NCBI GenBank assembly: GCA_004123355.1
Contig: SCHM01000004.1
Coordinates: 5,793,017-5,857,016, forward strand
Length of the DNA: 64,000 nt
Direction: 5' to 3'
Source of the DNA: Amphirosellinia nigrospora
Taxonomy: Eukaryota > Ascomycota > Sordariomycetes > Xylariales > Xylariaceae
The notes below the pieces were generated by a model that saw nothing but the letters and a program-made list of their open reading frames with translations, was not told the origin of the DNA and made no database searches. Below are positions 34,392 through 46,386 of this stretch, piece after piece; the first letter of the stretch is position 1, and the number at the start of each line of letters is the position of its first letter. The translations under genes were made by a program, and so were the position numbers.

Positions 34392-37300
34392 GGATGAACT
34401 ACTCCGCGAACGAGCACTGTGGTGTTCACACCAAAAACAATGTACACATCGAACGGTCGCTTACCAGTGTCACTCACTCACGGATTGATACCAGGCTTGC
34501 CTAAGACTACAGACCTCAGCGTCCAAGAATACGACAATATATGTTTTGGGATGGTATATATTTCTATTGCGCGCCGGGTGCTCTCAAACAGCCTCCGCCG
34601 ATTTTCCGGATAACTGGCTGACCGTGCATAGTTAAACGATATCCAAATCCTATTCAACTACGGGCAGGATACGTATTCTTTCATTTTGGATAAAATAGGT
34701 AGGGATAATGACAAGTTTGTCACTCTTCAAGTAGAGAGTTCGGATAACCGCAGTAACATTCTCGCCAACGAAACGCCTTTTGCGACATTGGGGGCGAACA
34801 TCCATCTTGCATTGAAGTCACTGTTAATGGCCGCAGTAATTAGCTATAACGGAATCGTACCTCGGTCAGAACTCCGTCAGAAATTGGCTAGTGCGGCGCA
34901 ACCTTCACAGACCCATTCGGCTAAAATCTACTGCAAGATGGCGCTCCTCGTATTCGGCTCGCGGTCTATGAAAGATAACGTTGCTAAGGGCCTTGCTAGG
35001 TATCATTTGTTCCTACAACATCCCGTGCCTATGCCCGAGGGAATTAATTACGAGAATCCGCAGTATCTCAGTATTGTAGGATCCTCATTTGGGAATGGGG
35101 CTATCCTTCCCCCAATCTCAACCGGCTCTTCAAACAGGGCTCTAGCATGACGAGTGTTTCAGACCCAGATGAGTCAGCCACTATTACGACAATATTAGAT
35201 AATCTTCCCCGGCATAATTATCTCAGGAATGTAGACATTGACATGAGAATTGAAACAATGCTCTTACGGTATGTCTCAGTATGTCTGTTTCAGGCTCAGA
35301 AACGCTGATCGACCCTCCCAGTCATCAAAAGGAGGCAGTCGATTTTGTCTTCTGTAGGGAATCAACAGAAAAGCAGACGAAGAGATTATGGAAGCTTGAA
35401 AATCTCAATTCTGAGAAGGCAATGTGAGTCCGACAGTTTCCCGTAGCTAGAAACGCCACAAGAATTGATACCTGCGCTAGATATAGACATGTCATTACCG
35501 GGTCGACCAGCCAAGAGCCAAATGACACTCTTGGTGGTATACTTGGCGATGGTATGGGCCTCGGTAAAACACTGACCATGATTGCTTGCATTGTATCTTC
35601 GCTAGCTTACGCGGGAGAATTCGCGAACGGCCCGACCAAGGACTCACTAAGAACTGTATCTCCGGCTCGTGTTGGCTTCTACGCTTGTTGTTGTACCCTC
35701 TGTCTGTTAGTGTGCGATTTCAATATGCCGTCAATTACTAACGGTCTATAGTACTTATGGATGCTTGGGTAGACGAAATTGAAAGGTATGTTTGCAATGC
35801 ATTTATGAGAAACTACTGTACCTTTCTTACTCTTTAGAAGACATCTTGTTCCTGGCACATTATCTATTTACAAGTACCATGGACCTAACCGAAAGCTTCC
35901 ATTATCGTCACCGTTGCCTTATCATATTGTTTTGTCGACATACGGTACAGTTGCAGCTGACTACAGTCATGGAGGTGGTGTGCTGGCTTATTTTCACTGG
36001 TATAGAATTATTCTAGACGAGGGTTGGTGTTATCGCCATTCCATTCATAATCTACTCACTCTGACGCTAACAACTTAAAAGCCCACGTCGTACGAAACTG
36101 GTCCACAAAGCAATTCAAAGCCGTGAAAGATCTTTCGGCTTTAATACGATGGTGTGTAACGGGAACTCCTATACAGAATTCTCTCAAAGACTTAGCTTCC
36201 CTCGTTGCATTGCTTCGCGTCCCTCTCCTTGGTGACGCGGTGATTTTCCGAAAACACATCGAGGGAGGACGCGAGACCGCCAACGGTGCTTCGAAACCAA
36301 ATTACAAAAATCTTAGGTATTTGCTCGAATCGTTATGCTTGAGGCGCTGTACCTTGTCCATTCTGTCATCTTTAGGCGTTTCTTTCACTGAGCATCGCCC
36401 TTATTTATCCGACGATGAGCGCAAAAGCTATAATGAACTCAGTATCTTGTGTGACAGGTACATCAAGGCGGCTGTTAATGGCACATCTGCTGGAGCAGGA
36501 AATAAGCTAATCCTAATCGCTATCCTGAGACTGCGCATGTTCTGCAACACAGGTCTACATAGTCCCATGGAAAGCCTTCTCAATGACATTGAGAATGAGG
36601 GCCATTTTAAACCAGACGAAATAACTAGCCTACTCCAACAGTGTGGCGAGGCTCTTTGCACGAACTGCCAAACAGAGGTATCTCATTCGGATGCTGATGC
36701 TAGTTTGGAGGAACAAGAGCATCCAGCAGGTCGCCGATTGAAATGCCAAGAATGCGCTCGGTCAACGCTCATTGCACCAGATGTTGAAAAGCCGTTGAAA
36801 CACCTCGACAATACCCAAAGCTCTGCTAACGACGACATGACGCAAGCTGTGAAGTCCAAGCACGATCACGCATCTGCCTCGACTAGTAATGCGTATCATC
36901 AGATCTCCTATCCTTCTAAGCTACTTTCCTTGGTTGAGGATATCAAGGCACATTGCTTTCAAGACAAAAGGTAATAAATACAAGCCGACAACGATGAGAT
37001 CTACTACTAAGCATGTGAATAGCATTGTTTTTTCCTTCTGGAGACGGAGCCTGGATCTTGTCGAGAAAATTCTGATCGAGCAAGGCATCGTTTTCGGTCG
37101 AGTTGATGGCGCCATCAAACCTTCTAGGCGAAGGGAAGTGCTAGCGGGTTTCCAGGAAGACCCCTCAATTCGAGTGCTATTGATGACCATAGGAACGGGG
37201 CTGTCGGGTAGGAAAGCCACGCAACAAGCAACGTCAATTACTCATTATTTCTCAAAAAACAGGCTCAATAATCTATCAGTCGCAAGTCGTGTGCATATAC

Positions 37301-37641
37301 TCGAGCCACAATGGAATCCATCTATGGAAGACCAAGCGATAGGGCGCGTGGCGCGTCTGGGGCAAAGTAAGAAGGTCGCCGTCATTCGGTACATCGTCAG
37401 AAACACAATCGAAGAGGTAAAGTTTACAGCACTTGTAGCTCAATTGTAACGGGATATCTGACAAAATTTCCGCAAGCAGAGCATAGAATCACGGCAGTTG
37501 CAGAAACTGCAACTGGCTATGAAAAGCGGTTTGAAATCATCGACTCGGGACCTCTCTGAAGGAAGCAGGCGAACTGAACATCTCAAAACGCTCGGGAGGA
37601 TAATTGAATCGACTATCCGCGCTCCCAGCGCCCGCTCATAA
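34392..37641 (+). CDS. SNF2-family DEAH ATPase/helicase (Rad5/HLTF-like, fungal)
   Basis: A nuclear DNA-translocating ATPase. An N-terminal region includes ICFGMVYISIARR and RYHLFLQHPVPMPEGINYENPQYL, a segment I associate with fungal SNF2 proteins. The ATPase lobe has motif I ILGDGMGLGKTLTMIACIV (35540-35600), motif II DEAH split by an intron at about 36020-36080 (GAG|G...CC CAC), and motif III WCVTGTPIQNSLKDL. A Cys pair cluster (CGEALCTNCQ ... LKCQECARS, about 36640-36765) sits where RING-type insertions occur. Lobe 2 has DLVEKILIEQG, RVDGAIKP, LEPQWNPSMEDQAIGRVARLGQ (motifs V-VI). The last intron (37417-37479) leads to a short basic tail ending at 37641. The lobe-2 intron beginning near 37208 is in phase only if one G is added at GGG 37206-37208. 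Several mid-gene exon joins and the start codon are unresolved; the Met at 34392 is a guess. Confidence 0.8.
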
Positions 37642-38087
37642 GTTTCACATTGTACGAATCTTGGTGGGCTTGGACTTATCAGGAGAAATGAGGCGCGAGA
37701 CTTTCCTTGATGTTCTAGAATTATAGTAGTAGGCTTACATCCATGTCAGCTATCGGAGTAATGCGTGTATCAGGCTACCATTCTGATTTCATGCACAGTT
37801 AAGCGAAGATGCTATTGAAATTCCCAACAGAGTATTTGGAAATTGGGGAGAATGCTGATGGCTAGATCTGCTAACTGCCTGGGGGCTGAAATGGGATCGG
37901 CCACCATTTTAGCAGTCGTAATGTGTGCTGCCCCCGACCGGACACTTTTAGAACCCCACCACCTCTTAAGGATAAACCTTCGCTGCACTAGGTAGGTGTT
38001 CTATGAGACTGAGATGGAGAAACTTGTAGGTGTGGCAATAATAAGCCGTTGGTGAGAAGAAACCTCCTAAAGTGTTAATAATCAATT
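37642..38087. other. Intergenic region
   Basis: No gene is supported. It probably includes the promoter and perhaps a short first exon of the next plus-strand gene (see 38088). Confidence 0.4.
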
Positions 38088-39050
38088 TCTAGAGCCCCAA
38101 CCTGATGCCCCCTTTTCGAAAGGGAACGCTCCTCGATCGCCAAGTCGCATACATTTCCCCCATGCCTTCCGACAAGGTTCCGAGCTTTTCGATCCGAGAA
38201 AGAATACTCGTGCTTTCTTACATAACGATCTTGAGCCGAAAAGACTCAATAAGATCAACCGACACCTATGGCTTGCAGGCCTCCCGCGTCCCGCACGCTT
38301 CCTCCATCGACAGCGCCTGCTCATGCGTACCATACTTCTCACCGAATCACCCGACGAGCACTTGGTGTGGCACGACTCGAGCATTTGGATTAAGCCGATC
38401 CCAGACTACCTGCTAAGCTTCGAGTTCTGGGAAAAGGAGATATGCGACAACGAAACTCTCTACAGAAGCGCATACGGTCTGCTGCTCTCATACACATGGC
38501 TAATTGGCTACAGAAGCGACCACCGCATCGCCGTCGACGCTGGTTTGCTGCCCGCCGACATAGACTACGATACCTGGACCAAATTTGCGGTTGATCTCAA
38601 CATGAATAGCCACTTTTACATGTCCTGCCTGGTGAACGAGCGATACGAGTATGGCGAACTTCGGCTCTCGAGAGTCAATCACCTCTACCGCCTAGGCGCG
38701 GCCGGCTTCTCGCTGCGGAACGTGGTGTTCGGCTTCACGTCGAGCTCGACGCGTTACCCGATTTCTTCCAACGTAACTTCGGCTGGGTCTTGGCCGTGTT
38801 CGTGTATTTCACTGTTCTGCTGTCCGCAGTGCAGGTGGCGCTAGCTACCGACAAGCTTGGCAACAATATTGACTTTCAAGGATTTTCCTGGGTTATTGCT
38901 TTGCTCTCGCTGGTCTTCGTTCTAGTGGCCGTGGTCATCATCCTCCTCGTATGGTGGTTTCTGTTTTGGTTTCATCTAATGTCGACTGTTCGATTTCGGA
39001 AGAGCATTAAAACGCAGAGGGCAAGTGTTACTGGTTCGGGGGCACTCTAG
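38088..39050 (+). CDS. Fungal membrane-protein family (possibly DUF6601)
   Basis: The frame reads AFRQGSELFDPRKNTRAFLHNDLEP, RLNKINRHLWLAGLPRPARFLHRQ, LVWHDSSIWIKPIPDYLL, then SAYGLLLSYTWLI, YEYGELRLSRVNHLYRL, and two C-terminal membrane helices (WVLAVFVYFTVLLSAVQVAL and VIALLSLVFVLVAVVIILLVWW). This is a conserved ascomycete family that I recall as DUF6601, unverified. No catalytic motif is evident. The two membrane helices are in a different frame from the body; adding one C at CCC 38757-38759 joins them at RYP-DFFQRNFGW. No in-frame Met precedes the conserved start, and an acceptor-like TTTCTAG ends at 38087, so a short upstream exon is likely. About 315 residues are visible. Confidence 0.72.
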
Positions 39051-39635
39051 ATACGTAGTTCGCTTATGTTGGCATTCTGAAATGCTCGTCTTTGGAAGAG
39101 ATAGGTAAAGCAGCAGCAGCAGCAGTGCGAGAAATACGGCTGGTTTTAGAACAGTTGGGTAGCTTCTTGCACTAACGTACAATATAGTGTAAGTAGGTAC
39201 CTATCTAATCTAGTGGAGTGACGGAGTGTCCCGCCTACCCACCCTTCCCGCTAGCGTTCCCGGTTGGAGTGCGGGGTTGTGATTACTAGCGGGGTCCGTC
39301 AGGTGCCCCTCACCCAAGACCCAAGCAGACCTAAGTAAGTACCTAGGTAGGTATATCTCCTTCAAATATTATACATACTATAATAGTATAATTTGTTCAT
39401 CCTTGGCGCCCAAGAACTTGAAGCCATGCTGTGTCCTTCACTTTCTCGCAGTCCCAAGCAGACCCAGGTGCACTAGTGTCTCTCTTGTTCCAAGGGCGGG
39501 GTTGTCATTTTATGGTTACTGGCCGTCTCTCATTTATTGACCCGCTCCTCCAACAAGCATCATGCGTAAGTACGAGGATTTTGGCGAAATGTTGATAAAA
39601 CAGCAACTCTTCAGGTTCGCTAACCACCATCAAAG
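39051..39635. other. Intergenic region with (CAG)n and CCTAGGTAGGTA repeats
   Basis: A short CAG trinucleotide run (about five copies) lies at 39110-39125. GTAAGTACCTAGGTAGGTA-type motifs occur at about 39185-39205 and 39332-39355. The 3' part is the promoter region of the HET gene. Confidence 0.55.
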
Positions 39636-41524
39636 ATGGCTTCGAGCACTCCTTACCAATATATAGCTATTGAAGCCCCTCGAACCATCCGTTTGCTGCA
39701 CCTTCATCCAGGTAGGGAGACTGATCCCATTCACCTGTCTCTGGCAACCGCCGCCCTGGATTCCGTTCCCGACTTTGAATCCATATCGTACTGCTGGGGT
39801 GATCAGCAAGATAGACGCCAAGTAACTTGCGACGGTGCCAGCCTCTCCATCACTAGCAGTCTCTTCACTGGGCTGGTATACTTCCGCCATGCCGACCAGC
39901 CTCGTACCCTATGGGCCGACGCCATCTGCATCAACCAGGCCAATGCTATCGAGAAGAGCAGCCAAGTGTTGCTAATGCCACACATCTACTCGCAGGCGGC
40001 ACGCACATTGGTTTGGCTTGGGGTCGCCGACGACCCTGTTTTTGGGGTCGTGTCACCTGACGTGGCCGACTCGATTCGCCAGGCCTCTCAGCTGTTACCT
40101 GAGTTCGACCCCGAGAATGTGCTGGATATAGCAGCTAAGTCACAGGCGATACATCCTGCCTCGCGGCGGTTACGTCGAGAGGGCAAGCCAAATTTATTGG
40201 ATCATGACTGGTCGCTCCTGGCGGCGCTATTAGCACGGCCTTGGTTCCGCCGCAAGTGGGTGATCCAAGAGATCGCACTCGCTAAACAAGTAGTGCTATA
40301 TGCCGGTGGCGGGTGGAGATCCCGTGGCCTGAGCTGGCGAGGCTTGCGTTTAGTATGGAACTACTCGGAATCATGAGGCTCGAAACCTTGGAGTTTGGGA
40401 AGACGGTGTTGGAGTCAACTGTAATACCGATGCACTGCGTTTCCTGTGTTTTCACGGCTCAGCTATTTAGACAGAGCTCCACCCTGGATGGCGTCTTTGT
40501 TAGTATGGACTTCCACTGTACGGACCCGAGAGATCACGTCTACTCGCTTCTGAGTCTGGTCGGTATTGGGCCAGTGATTCTACCCGACTACAACGCTTCC
40601 CTTAGCGAGGTATTTCGACGATTCGCCGTAGCGATGTTAGTGCAGGGTCAGAACCTAAAAATACTCAGTCTGGCTGGAGGCGATTCAGATCTCGTCCGCC
40701 CGGATGCCAGAAGACTCGAAGGGCTCCCATCATGGGCCCCAGACCTACAACTCAAGAGAGCGGATAAGATGGTTAGCTATACCGTTCGGCCACAAGCATT
40801 CTCCACTGGTGGGCGTGGCAAGCCGATATTGAGTGTATCTGATGATCAGAGTATTCTCAGATGTCAGGGCCAGATAATCGACTCTGTCAAGATGTTCTCG
40901 ACGTCGCTAGTCGAGATGCTGCTGACCGACATGCCTGAGTTGGACGTCTCTCGGGATACCCTGGTAGATCCATCGCCAGAACGGAGAAAGAAACGGCTTG
41001 CCAGGTGGCTTGAGAATTGCTATCACCTAGCTTTTGGCAATGCTGATGATTCCGAAACTGTGGCTAATCCTGATGAGGAACTAATGGCCGCGTTCTCTCG
41101 CACCATGGTAGTCGATTTGGATGTTATGCGAAATCGTCTACCTTCCGAGTTGATAGCTGCATTCCCGCAATACATGCAGTGGGCGACCGAACGTGCGGCG
41201 ACCAAGCATGACGGTGATGGGAACCACCCAGATTCTTTACTGAATTATTCGGCATCGATTGGCGAAAGTATAATGGCACTAACATCCTGGCTCAAGTTTT
41301 GTATCACTGAATACGGCCGCTTTGGTCATGTGCCATCGAACACGCGATCCGGAGATTGTGTTTGTGTCCTGCTTGGTGGCGAGGTGCCGTTCATCGTAAG
41401 ACCGACGGGGAGGGGAACATACACTCTTGTCGGCGAATGCTATGTTGATGGCATCATGGATGGCGAAACTTTCGAAGGAGAAGATTTTACGGCTGAGTCG
41501 CTCGAAACGATTCAAATCGAATGA
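39636..41524 (+). CDS. HET-domain protein
   Basis: Candidate heterokaryon-incompatibility protein of about 629 residues. The HET domain lies in the first 230 residues: IRLLHLHPG at the start, then FESISYCWGD, RTLWADAICINQANAIEKSSQV, ARTLVWLG and WFRRKWVIQEIALAKQVVLYAGG. The C-terminal half has the typical downstream module, with DPRDHVYSLLSLVG, LPDYNASLSEVFRRFA, LEGLPSWAPDLQ, and the terminal GDCVCVLLGGEVPFIVRPTGRGTYTLVGECYVDGIMDGE seen in many HET proteins. There are no introns. The two halves lie in different frames; one G added at GGG 40311-40313 joins them precisely. Met 39636 sits just before the domain. The gene is flanked by two NLRs and an SNF2 gene. A role in non-self recognition and cell death is inferred from family membership only. 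Confidence 0.88.
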
Positions 41525-42499
41525 ACGTTGGCACTAATTTGGTTATTCGCCGTATCCGAGATAAGATGGCTTCCACCCCTGCCGTTTTTGACCAGATGAT
41601 GCACCGCAAGGGCGGCTATGGCAAGCTAGAAGCGATGAACAGAAAGTGCAGGAATTAGTTGTTCTATCTGAGTGCTAATGCCGAGAAGCGATTACAGTAC
41701 ACGACATTGGTATATTTATAATGAAACTATTGCCTGGTAGCCTACCTCTTAGTGTTGCTACAACTAAAAGTTCCGAGACATGACGAGCGACTTAGCACTT
41801 CAGTTCAACCATAGATCGAACTCTTCTGGACCGCTCGTTTGCCACAGTTGCCATTAGGAAGCTTTTTGAAGCAACTAGGTTAGCTCATATGCCCCGCTCT
41901 TTCCTCTCGACGACGGTCCCAGCAGCTGTCGAGAACAACACTATTACACCATTACTAGGTAGGCAGAGCACGACGTTGCTATATCTTGGAACGAGTAGCT
42001 ATTAATATCTACTAATGCCGCGGTAGACATTCTGCCGCAACCATTGAAGTATGGAAGTATTCCTTTTAGGGGCTTGGAGTTTAAGGGTGTCCATCGGGTA
42101 GTTAGCTCTGGAGGGATCACCTCTCGCATAATCCCGATGACCCATGTGCTTGCCAGCCAAGACCATTCCTTTGATTCATACAGATCTACCACTTAGTCAT
42201 CGACCCAATACCAAGTAAAGTACCCAATACTCCATTGCAGTTTAATTTCAAGTGATGATTGGATCGCTAAACTCAGCACGGAGCACCGGTGCCTAAATTC
42301 ATCGCTTGCCAACTCATCCCAATGGTCATTTGGAACATGGTTTCTTCATTGATGAACAAACTTGTACAGACCCTTCCTGTGCTACCTACCAACTAAATAG
42401 GTAGACGTATCTTTGTCTCTATATTTGCATATCCGCGTCTCATCTCGGTCCTTGACGGGAATCATTAAAGCAGCCTGGGTTCAAGCTCACTGTGAACAA
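41525..42499. other. Intergenic region, 1 kb
   Basis: I find no supported gene. A short GCTACCTACCAACTAAATAGGTAG-like stretch near 42389-42411 belongs to the dispersed CCTA/TAGG repeats. The right end should contain the NLR promoter. Confidence 0.4.
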
Positions 42500-45400
42500 A
42501 TGGGGCTAACAACGTTGGTGAATGCCGAAAACGCGATTGTAGAGTACTGTATACTAGCACCCACTCACTAGAACCTTCTCTAAAACTTGCATTAGTATAG
42601 TTCTTGTTCATGGATTCACTGGTGACCCTGTGAAAACATGGCAATATCATGGCCCAGATGTGCCGGAGAAGCCCAAACCTGCGAAAGAGGCCAGCCATCG
42701 ATGGAGATCTCGCCTATTCCAGACTCCCGATGATAGCGTCGGCAGTACTCAGCCTCTTGGTACTTATTGGCCTAAAGATTTACTGCCCTTGACTGTTGCG
42801 GACGCTAGAATATGGACCTATGGGTATGATACACATATTCGACATGTTTTCGCCGGCCAGACAAGTCAAAATAGTGTATATGACATTGCGTGGGACTTTC
42901 TAGTAGCCCTTGAAGCCCAACGCAAAGATCACTGTTCGAGACCTATTATCTTCATTGTCCACAGCCTGGGCGGTATTGTGGTGAAAGAGATGCTGAGGAG
43001 ATCGCATGGCTGTCATGGCTCACGTCAGTTCCTACAATCTATTGCTGAGTCTACTCACGGCATCATATTTTTTGGCACCCCACACGGTGGTGCAGACCCG
43101 AGAGATTTCCTATTACGCATTGCAACGAGGGCTGTGAAAGCTGCTGGTTTCTTAGTGAATGAGAAAATTGTTAGCACGCTCCTACCATCATCCGAGAGAC
43201 TCCGGGAGCTTCGTGATGAATTCGGGCCTCTTGCGATGAAATACGACTGGATAATCCATTCCTTCCAGGAACAATATGGTGTAACAATGCTGAGCGGCAA
43301 GAAGGTATTTATCATTGTACTGAAAATACCCATCTCATGCTCACACAGAGACCATAGGTCGTGGAGGATGGTTCTTCATGCCTCAATTTGCCCGCCGTCG
43401 AAATCACCGAGCACATTGCGCGGAATCACATGGAAATGTGTAGATTCAAAAGTTCGAATGATACCGAGTACACCAAAGTAGTGGCTGCAGTGGCTAGAAT
43501 GGTGCAGGCACTCCCACAAAATGCAATTAGCGAGAAAAAACATCGTGCCGCCAATGAAAGGAACCTAAGTCTATCCGAAATCAAGAAATCACTTGCATTT
43601 GAGTACGATATGACACGGTTTGAGGCAATAGCAGCTGAGCATCATCAAACTTGTGCTTGGCTCCTCGAGAAGCCAGAATACCTCGGTTGGCTGGATGATG
43701 CTCATTATCGTCATCATCAAGGGATTCTTTGGGTCCGTGGTAAACCAGGAGCTGGGAAATCAACCCTCACGAAATATGCACTTAAACAAGCCCGTCAGTC
43801 AGGAAATTTCGACTACGTCGTATTTTTCTTCTTCAATGCTCGTGGAGCGGGCTTGGAGAAAACGACGGAAGGATTATATCGCTCATTGCTCACGCAATTA
43901 CTTAACCAGATCCAGACGAAGGACAATATCAGGTCTACACTCCCGGATCCGATACCTAAATGGACTATCGAGGCTTTGCAGGATTTTCTGCAATGCGTTC
44001 TCATGGAGATTTTACCGAGACGCAATCTCGTTTGCTACATCGATGCGCTTGATGAGTGTGAGGAAGACTCAGTCCGCGAAATGGTATCATTCTTTGGGGA
44101 ACTTGGGCACACTGCAGCGAAAAAACGGGAGAATCTTTACGTCTGGTTTTCAAGTCGACATTACCCCCATATATCGCTTCAGCACTCTTACACCTTTATC
44201 CTTGAAGATGCCAACGGCCACAGACGGGATCTCGAGACTTATTTGAATGACAAACTTCGGATAGGACAGAGTCAGCCGGCCCAGAAGGTCAAGAATGAAT
44301 TACTTCCAAAAGCGTTAGGTGTCTTTCTTTGGCTGGCACTTGTAATTCCCATTCTTAACAAAGAATTTGACCATGGTCGTTTACACGCCCTACAGCAGCG
44401 TCTTCGAGATATTCCATCCGATCTACATGCGCTATTCGAGGATATGATCACCAGAAGTAGCCACTCAAAAGCTGAACTCGAACTTTGTCTCCGATGGATT
44501 CTCTATGCGCGACAACCACTCAGCATTTGGCAGCTATATCACGGTATTCTTACTGGTACGAATGTTGAACCAGAAATACTATCAGAGCTAGGTGAAACTC
44601 AAGTGCCGAATGATGTCGTTGAGAGATTTATCATCGATGCCTCAATGGGGCTAGCGGAAATAGTAAGGGCACCAACATATGGGAGCACAGTACAGTTCAT
44701 TCATGAGTCAGTAAGAGACTTTTTATTGGGACTTGACGGGTTAAAGACTATATGTCCGGATCCTGAAGGGAGCTACTACGGGACGTCGCATGACATTTTA
44801 AGGAGTTGCTGCGCAACTTACATCACCTACTACACGGCCCAAGTTCCGTTGGATGAATTCGCGCGGGAGCACTTTCTCACGTACGCTGTTGAAAATGTCT
44901 TCTGGCACGCGGAAAGAGCCGAGGAAGCTGGCAACTCCCAAAAATCATTTTTATCGACATTTGATCTGGAGTCCTGGCTCAAAATTGGTACTATGATTGG
45001 TCGTACAGAATACAGACAGGGTTACCGCATGCTTTACATATTAGCAGCAGAGGGCTGCTGGAATCTCGTCTCAGCGATTGACTGGGACTTATCGCCGTTT
45101 GAAACCGGAATGGAAACTGCTGGTACACCGTGGAGGGCCGCGCTACGCTCTGGATCTCTCGAGACAGTGAAGTCGCTTGTGGAAGTTGAAGTACGCCAGA
45201 ACCCCAATGACGGACCGTTCCAGTATTGGCATGACGGCAAGTATTTTACAAATCCCTATCTACACAAATAACCAAGTACAAACTAGAAGCGCACTACAAG
45301 TACGCGAATGAAACGATCCTATTCGACGCAGCCAGAGACGGTGAAGTTGAACTCCTCCGATTTCTTCTAATGACCAAGAGATTCAACGTCAATAGAACAG

Positions 45401-45867
45401 ATCCCTATGGACGCACAGTCTTAGGCGCCGCCGCGCGATACAATGAATGTGTTAAACTACTATTATCAGTCAATGATATCGACGTCAACAGCCGAGATAA
45501 ACTTGGTCAAACGGCTCTCTTCATGCCGGCGATAGGCGGACGCATTGAAATTGTGAAGATGCTATTGTCAGCACCTGGTTTTCTTCCCGATATACGGGAT
45601 AAGGTAGGCCGTACTGCCTTGTCTTATGCGGCTGGGACATGGATGGAACAAGAGGAGACGGTGGAAGTACTGATTAATAACGACCAGGTTGATCCTGATT
45701 CCAAAGACGACGAAGGGAGGACGCCGTTATCATATGCTGCTGAAAAGGGGCACTGGAAAATCATGAAGCTCCTGGCGCATACAGGAAAAGTAGATACCAA
45801 TAGTAGGGATAACCACAGGGTCTCGTGCAAGCATTGGTACCGCCGAGGTCGCGAGGATCGGGATTAG
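42500..45867 (+). CDS. NLR: SesB-like hydrolase, NACHT NTPase, ankyrin repeats
   Basis: Three domains in order. First, a SesB-like alpha/beta hydrolase: IVLVHGFTGDPVKTW, TYWPKDLLP, ADARIWTYGYDTH, nucleophile elbow IIFIVHSLGGIVVKEML, and HGIIFFGTPHGGADPRDF. Second, an NACHT NTPase: GILWVRGKPGAGKSTLTKYAL (Walker A), NLVCYIDALDECEEDS (Walker B) and FIHESVRDFLLG at its end. Third, ankyrin units from about 45330: DAARDGEVELLRFLL, YGRTVLGAAARYNECVKLLL, LGQTALFMPAIGGRIEIVKMLL, EGRTPLSYAAEKGHWKIMKLL. An intron at 43307-43357 is exact (GKK|VVEDGSS). One missing A at AAA 45266-45268 explains the stop before the ankyrin part. The first exon (Met 42500) and its intron are tentative. The last ankyrin unit ends abruptly at 45867, so the 3' end may be truncated. 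Confidence 0.85.
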
Positions 45868-46386
45868 TACTCCCATTCTCATATTTTTATATAATTCCAA
45901 ATCCCTTGTTAGCACTTGGGAGTTCTATTTGATCCTCGTGGTTTTGGTTTAATGAAAAGGTACTGTACATTGCCATCCTGATATCAAAGATGAAACGTAT
46001 TTTACACCTGGTATAACTGTTTTGTTGCTACTTCCTCCATCAAACGCTGGCGTGCGCGGTCCTGACAAGTGGCTTAACTTCTTCTTGTTGCTCCCATAGT
46101 CGTCCACCAACTCGAAAGGTGGATCTTGACCGCGGTTTGACAGTTGCTTGTAGAGGCGTGGAATAAGGGGAAACAGGCGACTAGGATGACTGTGGCGAAC
46201 TCTACCCATATAAAGCGTCATCAGAGAAGTATTTCGGTGCATTGAGACATACGTAACTTACGCCCAAGTACCAACACCCTCGATGAGCCATGTGCCGTCA
46301 TTGCTGCGGGTCAACTCGATGCCGTAGTATAATCGGACAATACAGGCGACCGTGGCACTTGAAAACCCCTTTGTTAGCAGTTGCTG
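45868..46386. other. Region between convergent genes
   Basis: No independent gene is supported. It may contain the eroded tail of the ankyrin NLR and the 3' end of the minus-strand rhodopsin-like gene. Confidence 0.4.

Noticed and set aside
28599-45867. Secondary-metabolite biosynthetic cluster
   Set aside because: No polyketide synthase, non-ribosomal peptide synthetase, terpene synthase or typical tailoring set is present. The NmrA-like, Zn2Cys6 and RTA1-like genes alone do not make a cluster.
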